A stretch of DNA of 6,082 nt from Balneolales bacterium. GTDB lineage: Bacteria; Bacteroidota; Rhodothermia; Balneolales; Natronogracilivirgulaceae. The stretch covers positions 1 through 6,082 of the forward strand of contig SLLW01000060.1 of NCBI GenBank assembly GCA_007133875.1, given 5' to 3'. Shown one piece after another: positions 1 through 5,751 of this stretch; position 1 is the first letter of the stretch, and every line of letters begins with the position of its first letter. The notes beneath the pieces were generated by a model that had not been told where the DNA came from, did not search any database, and saw only the letters and a program-made list of their open reading frames with translations. Made by a program: the position numbers and the translations under genes.

Positions 1-1
1 C

Positions 2-1123
2 GAAAAGTCGGTAATGGAAATTTTCCAGGAAGATATCGCCCGGTTTCGGGTACTTTTTGCTGTTGATGACATTGAAAATCCGTTTGAAGCACTTGAATTG
101 GGCCGCATTCCAAAACTGGATGCGCTGCAACTGTTTAACGGCACCATATACCGGTGGAACAGGCCATGTTACGGCATAACCGACGGAAAACCCCATCTGC
201 GCATAGAAAACCGTGTACTACCTTCGGGACCCACCGTCATTGATGAAGTGGCCAATGCGGCATTCTGGCTTGGAATGATGGCTGGTATTTCCATGAAATA
301 TGATGATATCACCAAACTGATCCCTTTTAAAGAGGTGGAAACCAACTTCCTGAGTACCGCCCGCCGGGGATTGCTTTCCCAGATTAAATGGCTTGATGGC
401 AACAGCCACCCTGTCCAGGAGCTCATCCTTGACGAACTGCTTCCCCTGGCACAAAAAGGCCTTGAACACCACAATATTGCAGCAGAAGATATTGAACGCT
501 ACCTCGGCATTATACGCGAGCGTACAAGCAAAGGCCAGAACGGCGCCATCTGGCAGCTGGATTCCTACCACCATCTTGATGATATCTGGAGCCGCAACGA
601 GAAAATGACGGCGATTGCCGACGCTACACTGAAGCATCAGAAAACCGGCAAGCCGGTCCACACCTGGCCGAGGGCTACGGTTCTGCGAAAAAACCGGTGG
701 GAGAAGGCGTTTGCCACCGTCGGACAGTTCATGACCACCGATATTTTCACATTAAACGAAGACGACATCATCGACCTCGCCGCCAATGTGATGGAGTGGC
801 AGCGAATCCGGCATATCCCGGTGGAAAACAGCGAACATCAGCTGGTCGGGATGGTAACATACCGCTCCATGATCAGCACCCTGAATAACATCATTGCCAA
901 AAATCAGGATCACACCAATGTCTCGGTAAGCGATATCATGGATCGTGAGGTGATTACCGCATCACCCGACACCGGCTCTATCGAAGCGATCGAACTGATG
1001 CATAACAATGACCTCTCCAGCCTGCCGGTTGTTGAAAACGGAAAGTTGGTTGGAATCGTCACGGAGTACGACTTCACCCGCATCGCTTTTGAAATGCTCA
1101 AAGAGCAGTTAAAAAAACGCTGA
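2..1123 (+). CDS. GCS2-family carboxylate-amine ligase fused to C-terminal CBS pair (5' end outside window)
   Basis: This is the C-terminal part of a larger protein. The frame is open from base 2, and the first ATG (base 14) falls inside the catalytic domain, so it is not the real start. Numbering from that ATG, residues about 30-185 match the end of the glutamate-cysteine ligase type 2 / YbdK-like fold (COG2170 style): a GTIYRWNRPCYG stretch (43-54), then HLRIENRVLPSGPT (61-74), an ATP/substrate-site signature of the family. Residues about 236-295 and 304-363 form two CBS repeats (VGQFMTTDIF... and VSDIMDREVITASPDT...), a pair that usually binds adenosyl nucleotides and controls the attached enzyme. 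Family knowledge: GCS2 proteins join an amine to a glutamate-like carboxylate using ATP; GCS2-CBS fusions often sit near RimK-like ATP-grasp and AstE/aspartoacylase-like genes. The true substrate cannot be read here. It is probably cytoplasmic, since no membrane segment is visible in this part. The fold call is firm; the substrate is unknown. Confidence 0.85.
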   Translation, partial: EKSVMEIFQEDIARFRVLFAVDDIENPFEALELGRIPKLDALQLFNGTIYRWNRPCYGITDGKPHLRIENRVLPSGPTVIDEVANAAFWLGMMAGISMKYDDITKLIPFKEVETNFLSTARRGLLSQIKWLDGNSHPVQELILDELLPLAQKGLEHHNIAAEDIERYLGIIRERTSKGQNGAIWQLDSYHHLDDIWSRNEKMTAIADATLKHQKTGKPVHTWPRATVLRKNRWEKAFATVGQFMTTDIFTLNEDDIIDLAANVMEWQRIRHIPVENSEHQLVGMVTYRSMISTLNNIIAKNQDHTNVSVSDIMDREVITASPDTGSIEAIELMHNNDLSSLPVVENGKLVGIVTEYDFTRIAFEMLKEQLKKR

Positions 1124-1175
1124 TAACAAAACGAGTAAATTCGGGCCTTCTCACTATATTTTGCCGACAAATCCG

Positions 1176-1183
1176 TATCTTTG
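1176..1183 (+). promoter_or_regulatory. candidate Bacteroidota-type -7 element before queD
   Basis: TATCTTTG matches the TAnnTTTG -7 consensus described for Bacteroidota sigma factors. It would place transcription start near base 1190, about 15 nt before the queD ATG. The partner -33 TTTG is not at the expected 19-21 bp distance: the nearest TTTG, at 1160-1163, is only 12 bp away. The call is therefore weak, and queD may instead be transcribed by read-through from the upstream ligase gene. Confidence 0.25.
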
Positions 1184-1205
1184 GAAAAAGAAACGAAACG
1201 GATGT

Positions 1206-1568
1206 ATGGAGATCTATAAAGAATTTCAGTTTGAAGCGGCGCATTATCTGCCTAATCTGCCCGAATCCCACAAATGCCGCCGTATGCACGGCCATTCATA
1301 CCGCATACGGTTATATATCAGCGGACCGGTTAATGCTAAAAACGGATGGATAAAGGATTTTGCCGATATCAAAAAAGCATTTTCGCCGGTATATCTGCAG
1401 CTGGACCATTACCTGCTGAACGAGATTGAAGGATTGGAGAACCCCACCAGTGAAAATCTCGCTATCTGGATCTGGGATAAAACCAAACCACTGCTGCCCG
1501 AACTCACACGTATTGAAGTGATGGAAACCTGTACAACAGGCTGTATTTACGCCGGGGAACACTCCTGA
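1206..1568 (+). CDS. queD: 6-carboxytetrahydropterin synthase (QueD, PTPS-I type)
   Basis: A complete 120-residue protein of the 6-pyruvoyl-tetrahydropterin synthase fold. QueD converts 7,8-dihydroneopterin triphosphate to 6-carboxy-5,6,7,8-tetrahydropterin, the second step toward preQ0 and queuosine. Visible active-site residues: zinc ligands H13, H28 and H30, the catalytic nucleophile C24 in the CRRMHGH motif (24-30), the D67-H68 pair in LDHYLLN, and the pterin-binding E107 in METCTTGCIY. The block GLENPTSENLA (76-86) is typical of bacterial QueD. The ATG at 1206 gives the family's usual length (about 120). An in-frame TTG at 1161 would add 15 residues with no family support. There is no strong Shine-Dalgarno. 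It lies 82 bp after the ligase gene on the same strand; no queC, queE or queF is in the window. Function call is confident; a biopterin-type role is less likely because of the C-x3-HGH motif. Confidence 0.94.
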   Translation: MEIYKEFQFEAAHYLPNLPESHKCRRMHGHSYRIRLYISGPVNAKNGWIKDFADIKKAFSPVYLQLDHYLLNEIEGLENPTSENLAIWIWDKTKPLLPELTRIEVMETCTTGCIYAGEHS

Positions 1569-1661
1569 GCCCGGATTGACAAATCGTTTGACGGTAACCC
1601 GTATACCTTCCAATGGAAGCTGTCCCAAAGCCAGGTGGTACGATGCTCATTTCAGCTACCG
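1569..1661. other. convergent queD/pdxH spacer, no clear terminator
   Basis: The two genes end facing each other with 93 bp between their stop codons. The only compact hairpin is CTTCC-AAT-GGAAG at 1607-1619, a five-pair stem with a three-base loop and no T-run on either strand. I see no small gene here. Confidence 0.5.
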
Positions 1662-2315
1662 TTACGGGGCAAGACGTGTGATTTTCCAGTGATGCTTGTC
1701 CTTCCTGGTGTAGCAGATCCGGTCATGCAACCGGTTAATCCGGCCCTGCCAGAACTCAAACCGGTGAGGTTTCACCAAAAAACCACCCCATTGCGGCGGC
1801 CGTGGAATCTCGTCGGTTTCAAATTCCTTCCGGGTTTTACTGACGAGTTTTTCGAGCTCCGAACGCGAGGAAATCTCCCGGCTTTGCGGTGATGCCAGCG
1901 CACTGAGCTGACTGGAAACCGGCCTGCTCCGGAAATATGCGTCCGACTGTGACTCGGATATTTTTTCAGCCTCACCTTCTATGCATATCTGGCGTACCAG
2001 TTCGGGCCAGTAGAACGTGATGGCTACGTTCGGGTTATTAAAAATGTGCCTGGACTTCCGGCTTTCGTAGTTGGTGTAAAAAAGAAACCCTTCCTCATCA
2101 AAACCCTTCATCAACACCGTCCGTGAAGCGGGCCTTCCCTGCTCGTCAACCGTGGCCAGATTCATGGCGTTGGGGTCATCCTCGATTAGCCGGGCCGCCT
2201 CTTCAAACCACTCCTCAAATTGATGGAACGGATCCGGGCTCACATTTTTCTCCTCGAGGGGTTTTCCCTGATACTCCCGACGTATCATAGCCACAGATTG
2301 ACGTGCAAACTTCAT
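1662..2315 (-). CDS. pdxH: pyridoxamine 5'-phosphate oxidase
   Basis: A complete 217-residue FMN flavoprotein that oxidises pyridoxamine or pyridoxine 5'-phosphate to pyridoxal 5'-phosphate, the last step of PLP synthesis and salvage; it acts as a cytoplasmic homodimer. Residues seen: NLATVDEQGRPASRTVLMK (52-70), with R65 and K70 at the FMN phosphate site; YTNYESRKSRH (80-90); YFRSRP..SQ (127-136); and the C-terminal domain GGFLVKP...EFWQGRINRLHDR (177-199), with W189, R195 and H197 at the substrate site. It ends in the family's RLAP. The ATG at 2315 is chosen because it gives the usual length (E. coli about 218) and has GAGG about 11 nt upstream; a TTG at 2405 would add 30 unsupported residues, and the ATG at 2288 lacks a ribosome site. 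Oddity: the segment usually written SQIGAW..QS reads SQLSALASPQS (135-145). It lies downstream of, and on the same strand as, the unknown gene, but a terminator separates them. Confidence 0.94.
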   Translation of the reverse strand: MKFARQSVAMIRREYQGKPLEEKNVSPDPFHQFEEWFEEAARLIEDDPNAMNLATVDEQGRPASRTVLMKGFDEEGFLFYTNYESRKSRHIFNNPNVAITFYWPELVRQICIEGEAEKISESQSDAYFRSRPVSSQLSALASPQSREISSRSELEKLVSKTRKEFETDEIPRPPQWGGFLVKPHRFEFWQGRINRLHDRICYTRKDKHHWKITRLAP

Positions 2316-2373
2316 CGGCTTCCGAACCTCATCCCTTGCTGGCAGCCATCTTTTTATAAAACGAATCACTGTT

Positions 2374-2405
2374 GTTATACCGGTTAATTTTAATGAGTCT
2401 GTCAA
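2374..2405 (-). promoter_or_regulatory. candidate pdxH promoter
   Basis: On the minus strand a perfect TTGACA (2405-2400) is followed by TATAAC (2379-2374), which would start transcription about 55 nt before the pdxH ATG. The 20-bp spacer is longer than the 17 bp preferred by sigma-70 enzymes but near the wider spacing used in Bacteroidota. The strong terminator just upstream means pdxH needs its own promoter, which supports a start somewhere in this 2316-2450 gap. Confidence 0.3.
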
Positions 2406-2451
2406 AAGCGGGAATCCGGATGAAAGTTACCAACGCCGCCACTCATATCAT

Positions 2452-2487
2452 AAAAAAAAGCCATTCCGTTGTATCCGGAATGACTTT
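2452..2487 (-). terminator. rho-independent terminator of the 147-aa gene / BCCT unit
   Basis: Read on the minus strand, AAAGTCATTCCG (2487-2476) pairs with CGGAATGGCTTT (2468-2457) across a seven-base loop; one of the 12 pairs is G-U. The stem runs straight into a tract of eight T (2459-2452). On the plus strand the wobble becomes a C/A mismatch and only TTT follows, so the element is built for minus-strand transcripts coming from the gene that ends at 2530. Confidence 0.88.
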
Positions 2488-2495
2488 AAATCAAC

Positions 2496-2528
2496 CTGAT
2501 TCCTGTGAACGACAGGTTTACAAATCAG
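2496..2528. repeat. nested inverted repeat before the terminator
   Basis: Inner arms CCTGT (2502-2506) and ACAGG (2512-2516) enclose a five-base loop. They are flanked by outer arms CTGATT (2496-2501) and AATCAG (2523-2528), with six unpaired bases on one side. In the minus-strand transcript this would form a second hairpin between the stop codon at 2530 and the terminator stem, possibly protecting the 3' end. A chance origin is possible. Confidence 0.35.
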
Positions 2529-2529
2529 A

Positions 2530-2973
2530 TTACAGGTTCCACTTCATGTGACGTTTGTACTCATGAAGAAACTCCTCAATAATCTGTTCTTTGCTGTAAT
2601 TGGTCACATCGTGATAAAGCGGGCCATCTTTGAGAAACACTTCAGCACGATAGTTATCCCCTTTCTCATCCCGGAGTGGCAGTACAGGGAAGGAGAACTC
2701 TTTTTTCTTGTAGGGGCGGGACCGGATGGAGAAAAGGAACTCTTCGTGTCCCTCATAAAATACGCGTATGGTCGCTGCCATACGCTCCGTTTCCACATCG
2801 ATATCCCGGTCGTACTCTTTCAGTTCATCGGCGATTTCTTCAAAAGCCGGTTCTACCACCTCCGAAATGAAGCGCTTGACTCGCTGCTTCCCCTTGGACT
2901 CGGCTCTCATTTTTGCCTTTCTTTGATGTTCTTCATCAAATATCTCTTTTAACGATTTTTTCCAGTCACTCAT
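2530..2973 (-). CDS. conserved-looking hypothetical protein, 147 aa, function unknown
   Basis: I do not recognise the family. The protein is highly charged and has no signal peptide or membrane segment. Residues 1-55 look helical and are rich in K, R and E (SLKEIFDEEHQRKAKM, then FISEVVEPAFEEIADELKEY). Residues about 58-116 alternate like a beta sheet (MAATIRVFYEG, EEFLFSIRSRPY, FSFPVLPLRD, YRAEVFLKDG), and residues 127-143 form a terminal helix (SKEQIIEEFLHEYKRHM). This suggests a small soluble alpha/beta protein. The ATG at 2973 is well supported by AAGGAT at 2986-2981, seven bases upstream. It follows the BCCT gene by 54 bp on the same strand with no terminator between them and ends in a strong terminator, so it is probably the last gene of that transcript. 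Whether it modulates the transporter is speculation. Confidence 0.8.
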   Translation of the reverse strand: MSDWKKSLKEIFDEEHQRKAKMRAESKGKQRVKRFISEVVEPAFEEIADELKEYDRDIDVETERMAATIRVFYEGHEEFLFSIRSRPYKKKEFSFPVLPLRDEKGDNYRAEVFLKDGPLYHDVTNYSKEQIIEEFLHEYKRHMKWNL

Positions 2974-3027
2974 GATTTCGATCCTTGTTAGTTTGAAATG
3001 GGACGCTCCCGTGCTGGTACCTGCCGG

Positions 3028-4590
3028 TCATTCATCCGATGCAGGGTCCTTTTTATCTGTAGCTTTAAAGGATTTCTTGCGTACAAGGCGTTCTGTTCCT
3101 TCCTGGCTCAGCCCTTTGTACAAGCTGTAACACATAAGGATCAGAATCACAGTAAACGGCAAACCGGTCGAAATAGCTGCTGCCTGAAGCGCACCCAAAC
3201 CACCTGCAAGGAGCAGAACCGCTGCAACGGCTCCTTCGGAAAGTGCCCAAAAGACACGCTGTCCTACCGGAGGATTTGGATTACCACCGGAAGCCAGCAT
3301 ATCAATTACCAGTGAGCCGGAGTCGGATGATGTCACGAAAAAAGTGATAATTACCAGCGTTGCTGCAACGGAGCTGATAGTCGCAATTGGAAGTCCGTCA
3401 AGCATGGCAAACAACATTTGCTCGGTATCCAGGCCGGCGATGCCTCCTTCTCCATAAAGTTCCATACTGAGTGCGGTATTCCCAAAAACAGTCAGCCAGA
3501 TAAAGGTAAATGCGGTCGGTACAAGCAGAACCCCTGCGATGAACTCCTGGATGGTCCGCCCTCTTGAAATACGTGCTATAAACATCCCGACAAAAGGAGA
3601 CCAGGAAATCCACCATCCCCAATAGAAGAGGGTCCAGCCACCAAGCCATCCCTCAACTTCTTCTCCATCAAACGTAGCCGTCCAGAAAGAGGACTGTATC
3701 AGGTTCTGGAGATAATTTCCGGTATTTTCAACAGTTGCATTAAGCAGATAGATTGTCGGACCAAAGATAAAGACAAAGATGACAAGCCCGATGGCAACGG
3801 TCATATTAAAATTACTGAGAACCCGGATCCCTTTATCCAGACCCAGGACAACGGAAATGGTAGCTACAGCAGTGATTCCTGCAATCAGCAGGATCTGAAT
3901 ATTGGTCGAAACGGCAATCCCGAAAAGGTACTCCAACCCGGCATTGACCTGCATCACTCCAAGGCCCAGCGATGTAGCAACTCCGAACATGGTTCCGAAA
4001 ATTGCCAGAATATCAATGGTGTTACCCATCCATCCGTAAATTCTTTCTCCCAGAAGGGGGTAAAACGCAGAGCGGATGGAGAGTGGCAGCCCTTTCCGGA
4101 AAGAGAAGTAGGCGAGTGACATTCCTACAATGATGTACATCGCCCAGGGATGGAAGCCCCAGTGGAAAAAAGTCAGCTTCATGGCTTCTTTGGCAGCTTC
4201 GAGGGACTCCCCGTCCATTGTCGGTGGTGCCAGATAGTGGAACACCGGTTCCGCAACACTAAAGAAGACCAGTCCGATGCCCATACCGGCACTGAACAAC
4301 ATGGTAAACCATGACATGTAGCTGTAATCCGGTTCGGAGTCATCCGGGCCCAGTTTTATCTTGCCAAACCGGCTAAAAAACAGGTATACGACAAATATAA
4401 CAAACATGGACATCGACAAAATATAAAGCCATCCGAATTGCGTAGCTATGTAATCCTGTACCATGCCAAAAATCACTTCTGCTCTAGCAGGGAAGGTGAC
4501 ACCAAAGAACAGAAATAGAAGAATGACACCGATGGAGATAAAAAAGATATAGGGGTTGACATCCAGGTTCAGCTTTTTATGCAGCGACAT
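3028..4590 (-). CDS. BCCT-family betaine/choline/carnitine transporter (OpuD/BetP-like)
   Basis: A complete 520-residue inner-membrane carrier for trimethylammonium solutes, most likely sodium-coupled glycine betaine uptake. Twelve membrane segments are expected; clear ones start near residues 14, 54, 96, 143 and 192. The BCCT signature GWTLFYWGWW is at 318-327. The aromatic substrate box matches BetP by position and spacing: W144, W149 and Y152 in HWGFHPWAMY, and W326, W327 and W330 in WWISWSPF. GMGIG at 102-106 and T420-S421 in FVTSSDSGS match the BetP glycine stretch and sodium-site residues, favouring sodium rather than proton coupling. Both tails are short: about 12 residues before the first segment and about 30 after the last, without the long osmosensing C-terminal helix of BetP. 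The ATG at 4590 has AGGAGG (4600-4595) four bases upstream. It is downstream of proVW on the same strand. Choline as substrate cannot be excluded. Confidence 0.94.
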   Translation of the reverse strand: MSLHKKLNLDVNPYIFFISIGVILLFLFFGVTFPARAEVIFGMVQDYIATQFGWLYILSMSMFVIFVVYLFFSRFGKIKLGPDDSEPDYSYMSWFTMLFSAGMGIGLVFFSVAEPVFHYLAPPTMDGESLEAAKEAMKLTFFHWGFHPWAMYIIVGMSLAYFSFRKGLPLSIRSAFYPLLGERIYGWMGNTIDILAIFGTMFGVATSLGLGVMQVNAGLEYLFGIAVSTNIQILLIAGITAVATISVVLGLDKGIRVLSNFNMTVAIGLVIFVFIFGPTIYLLNATVENTGNYLQNLIQSSFWTATFDGEEVEGWLGGWTLFYWGWWISWSPFVGMFIARISRGRTIQEFIAGVLLVPTAFTFIWLTVFGNTALSMELYGEGGIAGLDTEQMLFAMLDGLPIATISSVAATLVIITFFVTSSDSGSLVIDMLASGGNPNPPVGQRVFWALSEGAVAAVLLLAGGLGALQAAAISTGLPFTVILILMCYSLYKGLSQEGTERLVRKKSFKATDKKDPASDE

Positions 4591-4661
4591 TGAACCTCCT
4601 TATTATTCGTTTGTAGTTAACTGAACGTTCTGCTTTTCAGAAACCAGGACACTACATTTGC

Positions 4662-4677
4662 AGAAATTGACATTTCT
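4662..4677. promoter_or_regulatory. inverted repeat, candidate operator upstream of BCCT gene
   Basis: AGAAAT-TGAC-ATTTCT is a six-base inverted repeat with a four-base spacer, centred about 80 bp before the transporter ATG. Its core motif TTGACA recurs at 4693-4698, 26 bp away in the same orientation. This could be a regulator site for salt control; I recognise no known consensus. Confidence 0.25.
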
Positions 4678-4749
4678 CAAGACCACGGAATATTGACAGG
4701 AACCAAAACGTAACCATACTGAGCATTATCGAACATAATAAAATTCACA

Positions 4750-4758
4750 ATTATAGCA
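4750..4758 (-). promoter_or_regulatory. candidate extended -10 promoter for the BCCT gene
   Basis: The minus strand reads TGCTATAAT, an exact match to the extended -10 form TGnTATAAT. No good -35 box lies 16-18 bp upstream, which is common with extended -10 promoters. Transcription would start near base 4743 and give a leader of about 150 nt. A second, poorer -10-like GATAAT lies at 4730-4725. Confidence 0.4.
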
Positions 4759-4876
4759 AAACATTGTATTTATAGAAGATACACGTTTCCACCGGTAATT
4801 TTTTATGACATCACATCCCGTACATGGTTAATCTTGGTGATTTTTGGGTAGCTTCGGCCAAACAGGCCTCTCTGCC

Positions 4877-5713
4877 TTAAGCCGTTGATTTTTGCTGCCC
4901 AAAACCGGCAGTAATCCGATCCAGAATAATCGCCATAATCACAACAACCAGACCCGCTTCAAATCCCTGGCCAACCTGGAGCCTTTGAATACCCCGAAGG
5001 ACATCCGCTCCCAATCCACCGGCACCAATCATGGCCGCAATAACAACCATGGACAAGCCGAGCATGATGGATTGGTTAACGCCGGCCATAATCGTCGGTG
5101 TGGCCACCGGTATCTGTACCTTGAACAACTTCTGATTGGTGGTGGCACCGAAAGCATCGGCGGCTTCAATCAATTCATGAGGAACCTGCCGGATCCCGAG
5201 GTTAGTCAGGCGTATAAGCGGGGGTAGTGCAAATACAAAAGTCGCCACCACACCCGGTACAAGTCCCAGACCAAAAAACATAACTGCCGGTATGAGATAG
5301 ACAAATGCCGGCATGGTCTGCATAAAATCGAGGACCGGACGAACAATAGAATGAAAGCGGTCGTTACGTGCAGCGAGTACTCCAATGGGAAGTCCAACAA
5401 CCATTACCAAAAGTTCTGCCGTTAAAACCAGCGCCAACGTTTCGACAAATGCCTGCCATAACCCGATATTTTCGGACAGAAGCAGACCCAGCGCGGCAAA
5501 GATGGCAACCCGCCAACCGGCCATATACCAGGTAATTCCGGCAATAATGAGAATCATGACAGCTGGAGGAAGTGCCATCATGCCGTCTTTCAGGTTATTC
5601 ACCAGGAAATAGACCAATGCACTGAAGCCGTCAAAAAAGGCGGCGTATTCATTTACCAGGTAGTCAACACCGGCGGAGATCCAATCTCTTATAGGAATTC
5701 GAAATGGTAGCAT
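4877..5713 (-). CDS. proW: glycine betaine/proline ABC transporter permease
   Basis: A complete 278-residue inner-membrane subunit of the ProU/OpuA-type importer, which brings in glycine betaine or proline betaine as osmoprotectant. The N-terminal FRIPIRDWISAGVDYLV (4-20) is the usual amphipathic lead of ProW/OpuAB. Hydrophobic segments follow near 49-65, 67-82, 92-115, 133-150, 153-168, 216-236 and 252-266. The ATPase-docking EAA loop covers 183-214 (E183, G189, I201, P202), and the family block IGAGGLGADVLRGIQ is at 229-243. Length fits OpuAB (about 280) rather than the longer E. coli ProW, which has an extra N-terminal region. There is no fused substrate-binding domain at the C-terminus, which ends at GQQKSTA. 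The ATG at 5713 starts exactly at the family N-terminus but has no clear Shine-Dalgarno, which fits translation linked to proV, 38 bp upstream. Confidence 0.95.
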   Translation of the reverse strand: MLPFRIPIRDWISAGVDYLVNEYAAFFDGFSALVYFLVNNLKDGMMALPPAVMILIIAGITWYMAGWRVAIFAALGLLLSENIGLWQAFVETLALVLTAELLVMVVGLPIGVLAARNDRFHSIVRPVLDFMQTMPAFVYLIPAVMFFGLGLVPGVVATFVFALPPLIRLTNLGIRQVPHELIEAADAFGATTNQKLFKVQIPVATPTIMAGVNQSIMLGLSMVVIAAMIGAGGLGADVLRGIQRLQVGQGFEAGLVVVIMAIILDRITAGFGQQKSTA

Positions 5714-5751
5714 ACGTAAGTTCTAAATAGATTATAATTTCGCTGTTTCGG

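Larger units (their letters stand above)
4591..4876 (-). other. 286-bp leader between proW and the BCCT gene
   Basis: AT-rich compared with the genes around it. It holds a candidate extended -10 element, an inverted repeat and the transporter's ribosome site. Just after the proW stop the only hairpin is GGCC-AAACA-GGCC (4856-4868), with no T-run, so I cannot show that transcription of proVW ends here. No open frame of useful length is present. Confidence 0.6.

Noticed and set aside
1607..1619. Hairpin CTTCC-AAT-GGAAG between queD and pdxH as a shared terminator.
   Set aside because: Only five pairs and no T-run on either strand.
1635..1892. An 85-codon plus-strand frame opposite pdxH.
   Set aside because: It lies over the conserved C-terminal domain of PdxH and shows no family features or ribosome site.
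2548..2952. A 134-codon plus-strand frame opposite the 147-aa gene.
   Set aside because: It mirrors the minus-strand gene, which has the ribosome site, sensible composition and terminator; the plus frame has none of these.
4677..4736. A 19-codon minus-strand frame (ATG at 4736) in the leader of the BCCT gene, a possible leader peptide.
   Set aside because: No ribosome site precedes it, it has no repeated regulatory codons, and frames of this length are expected by chance.
4856..4868. GGCC-AAACA-GGCC hairpin after the proW stop as a terminator.
   Set aside because: Only four pairs, and no T-tract follows on the minus strand.
5731..5736. Minus-strand TATAAT in the proV-proW gap as an internal promoter for proW.
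   Set aside because: No -35 box at a fitting distance and no TG extension; the two genes are 38 bp apart and look co-transcribed.
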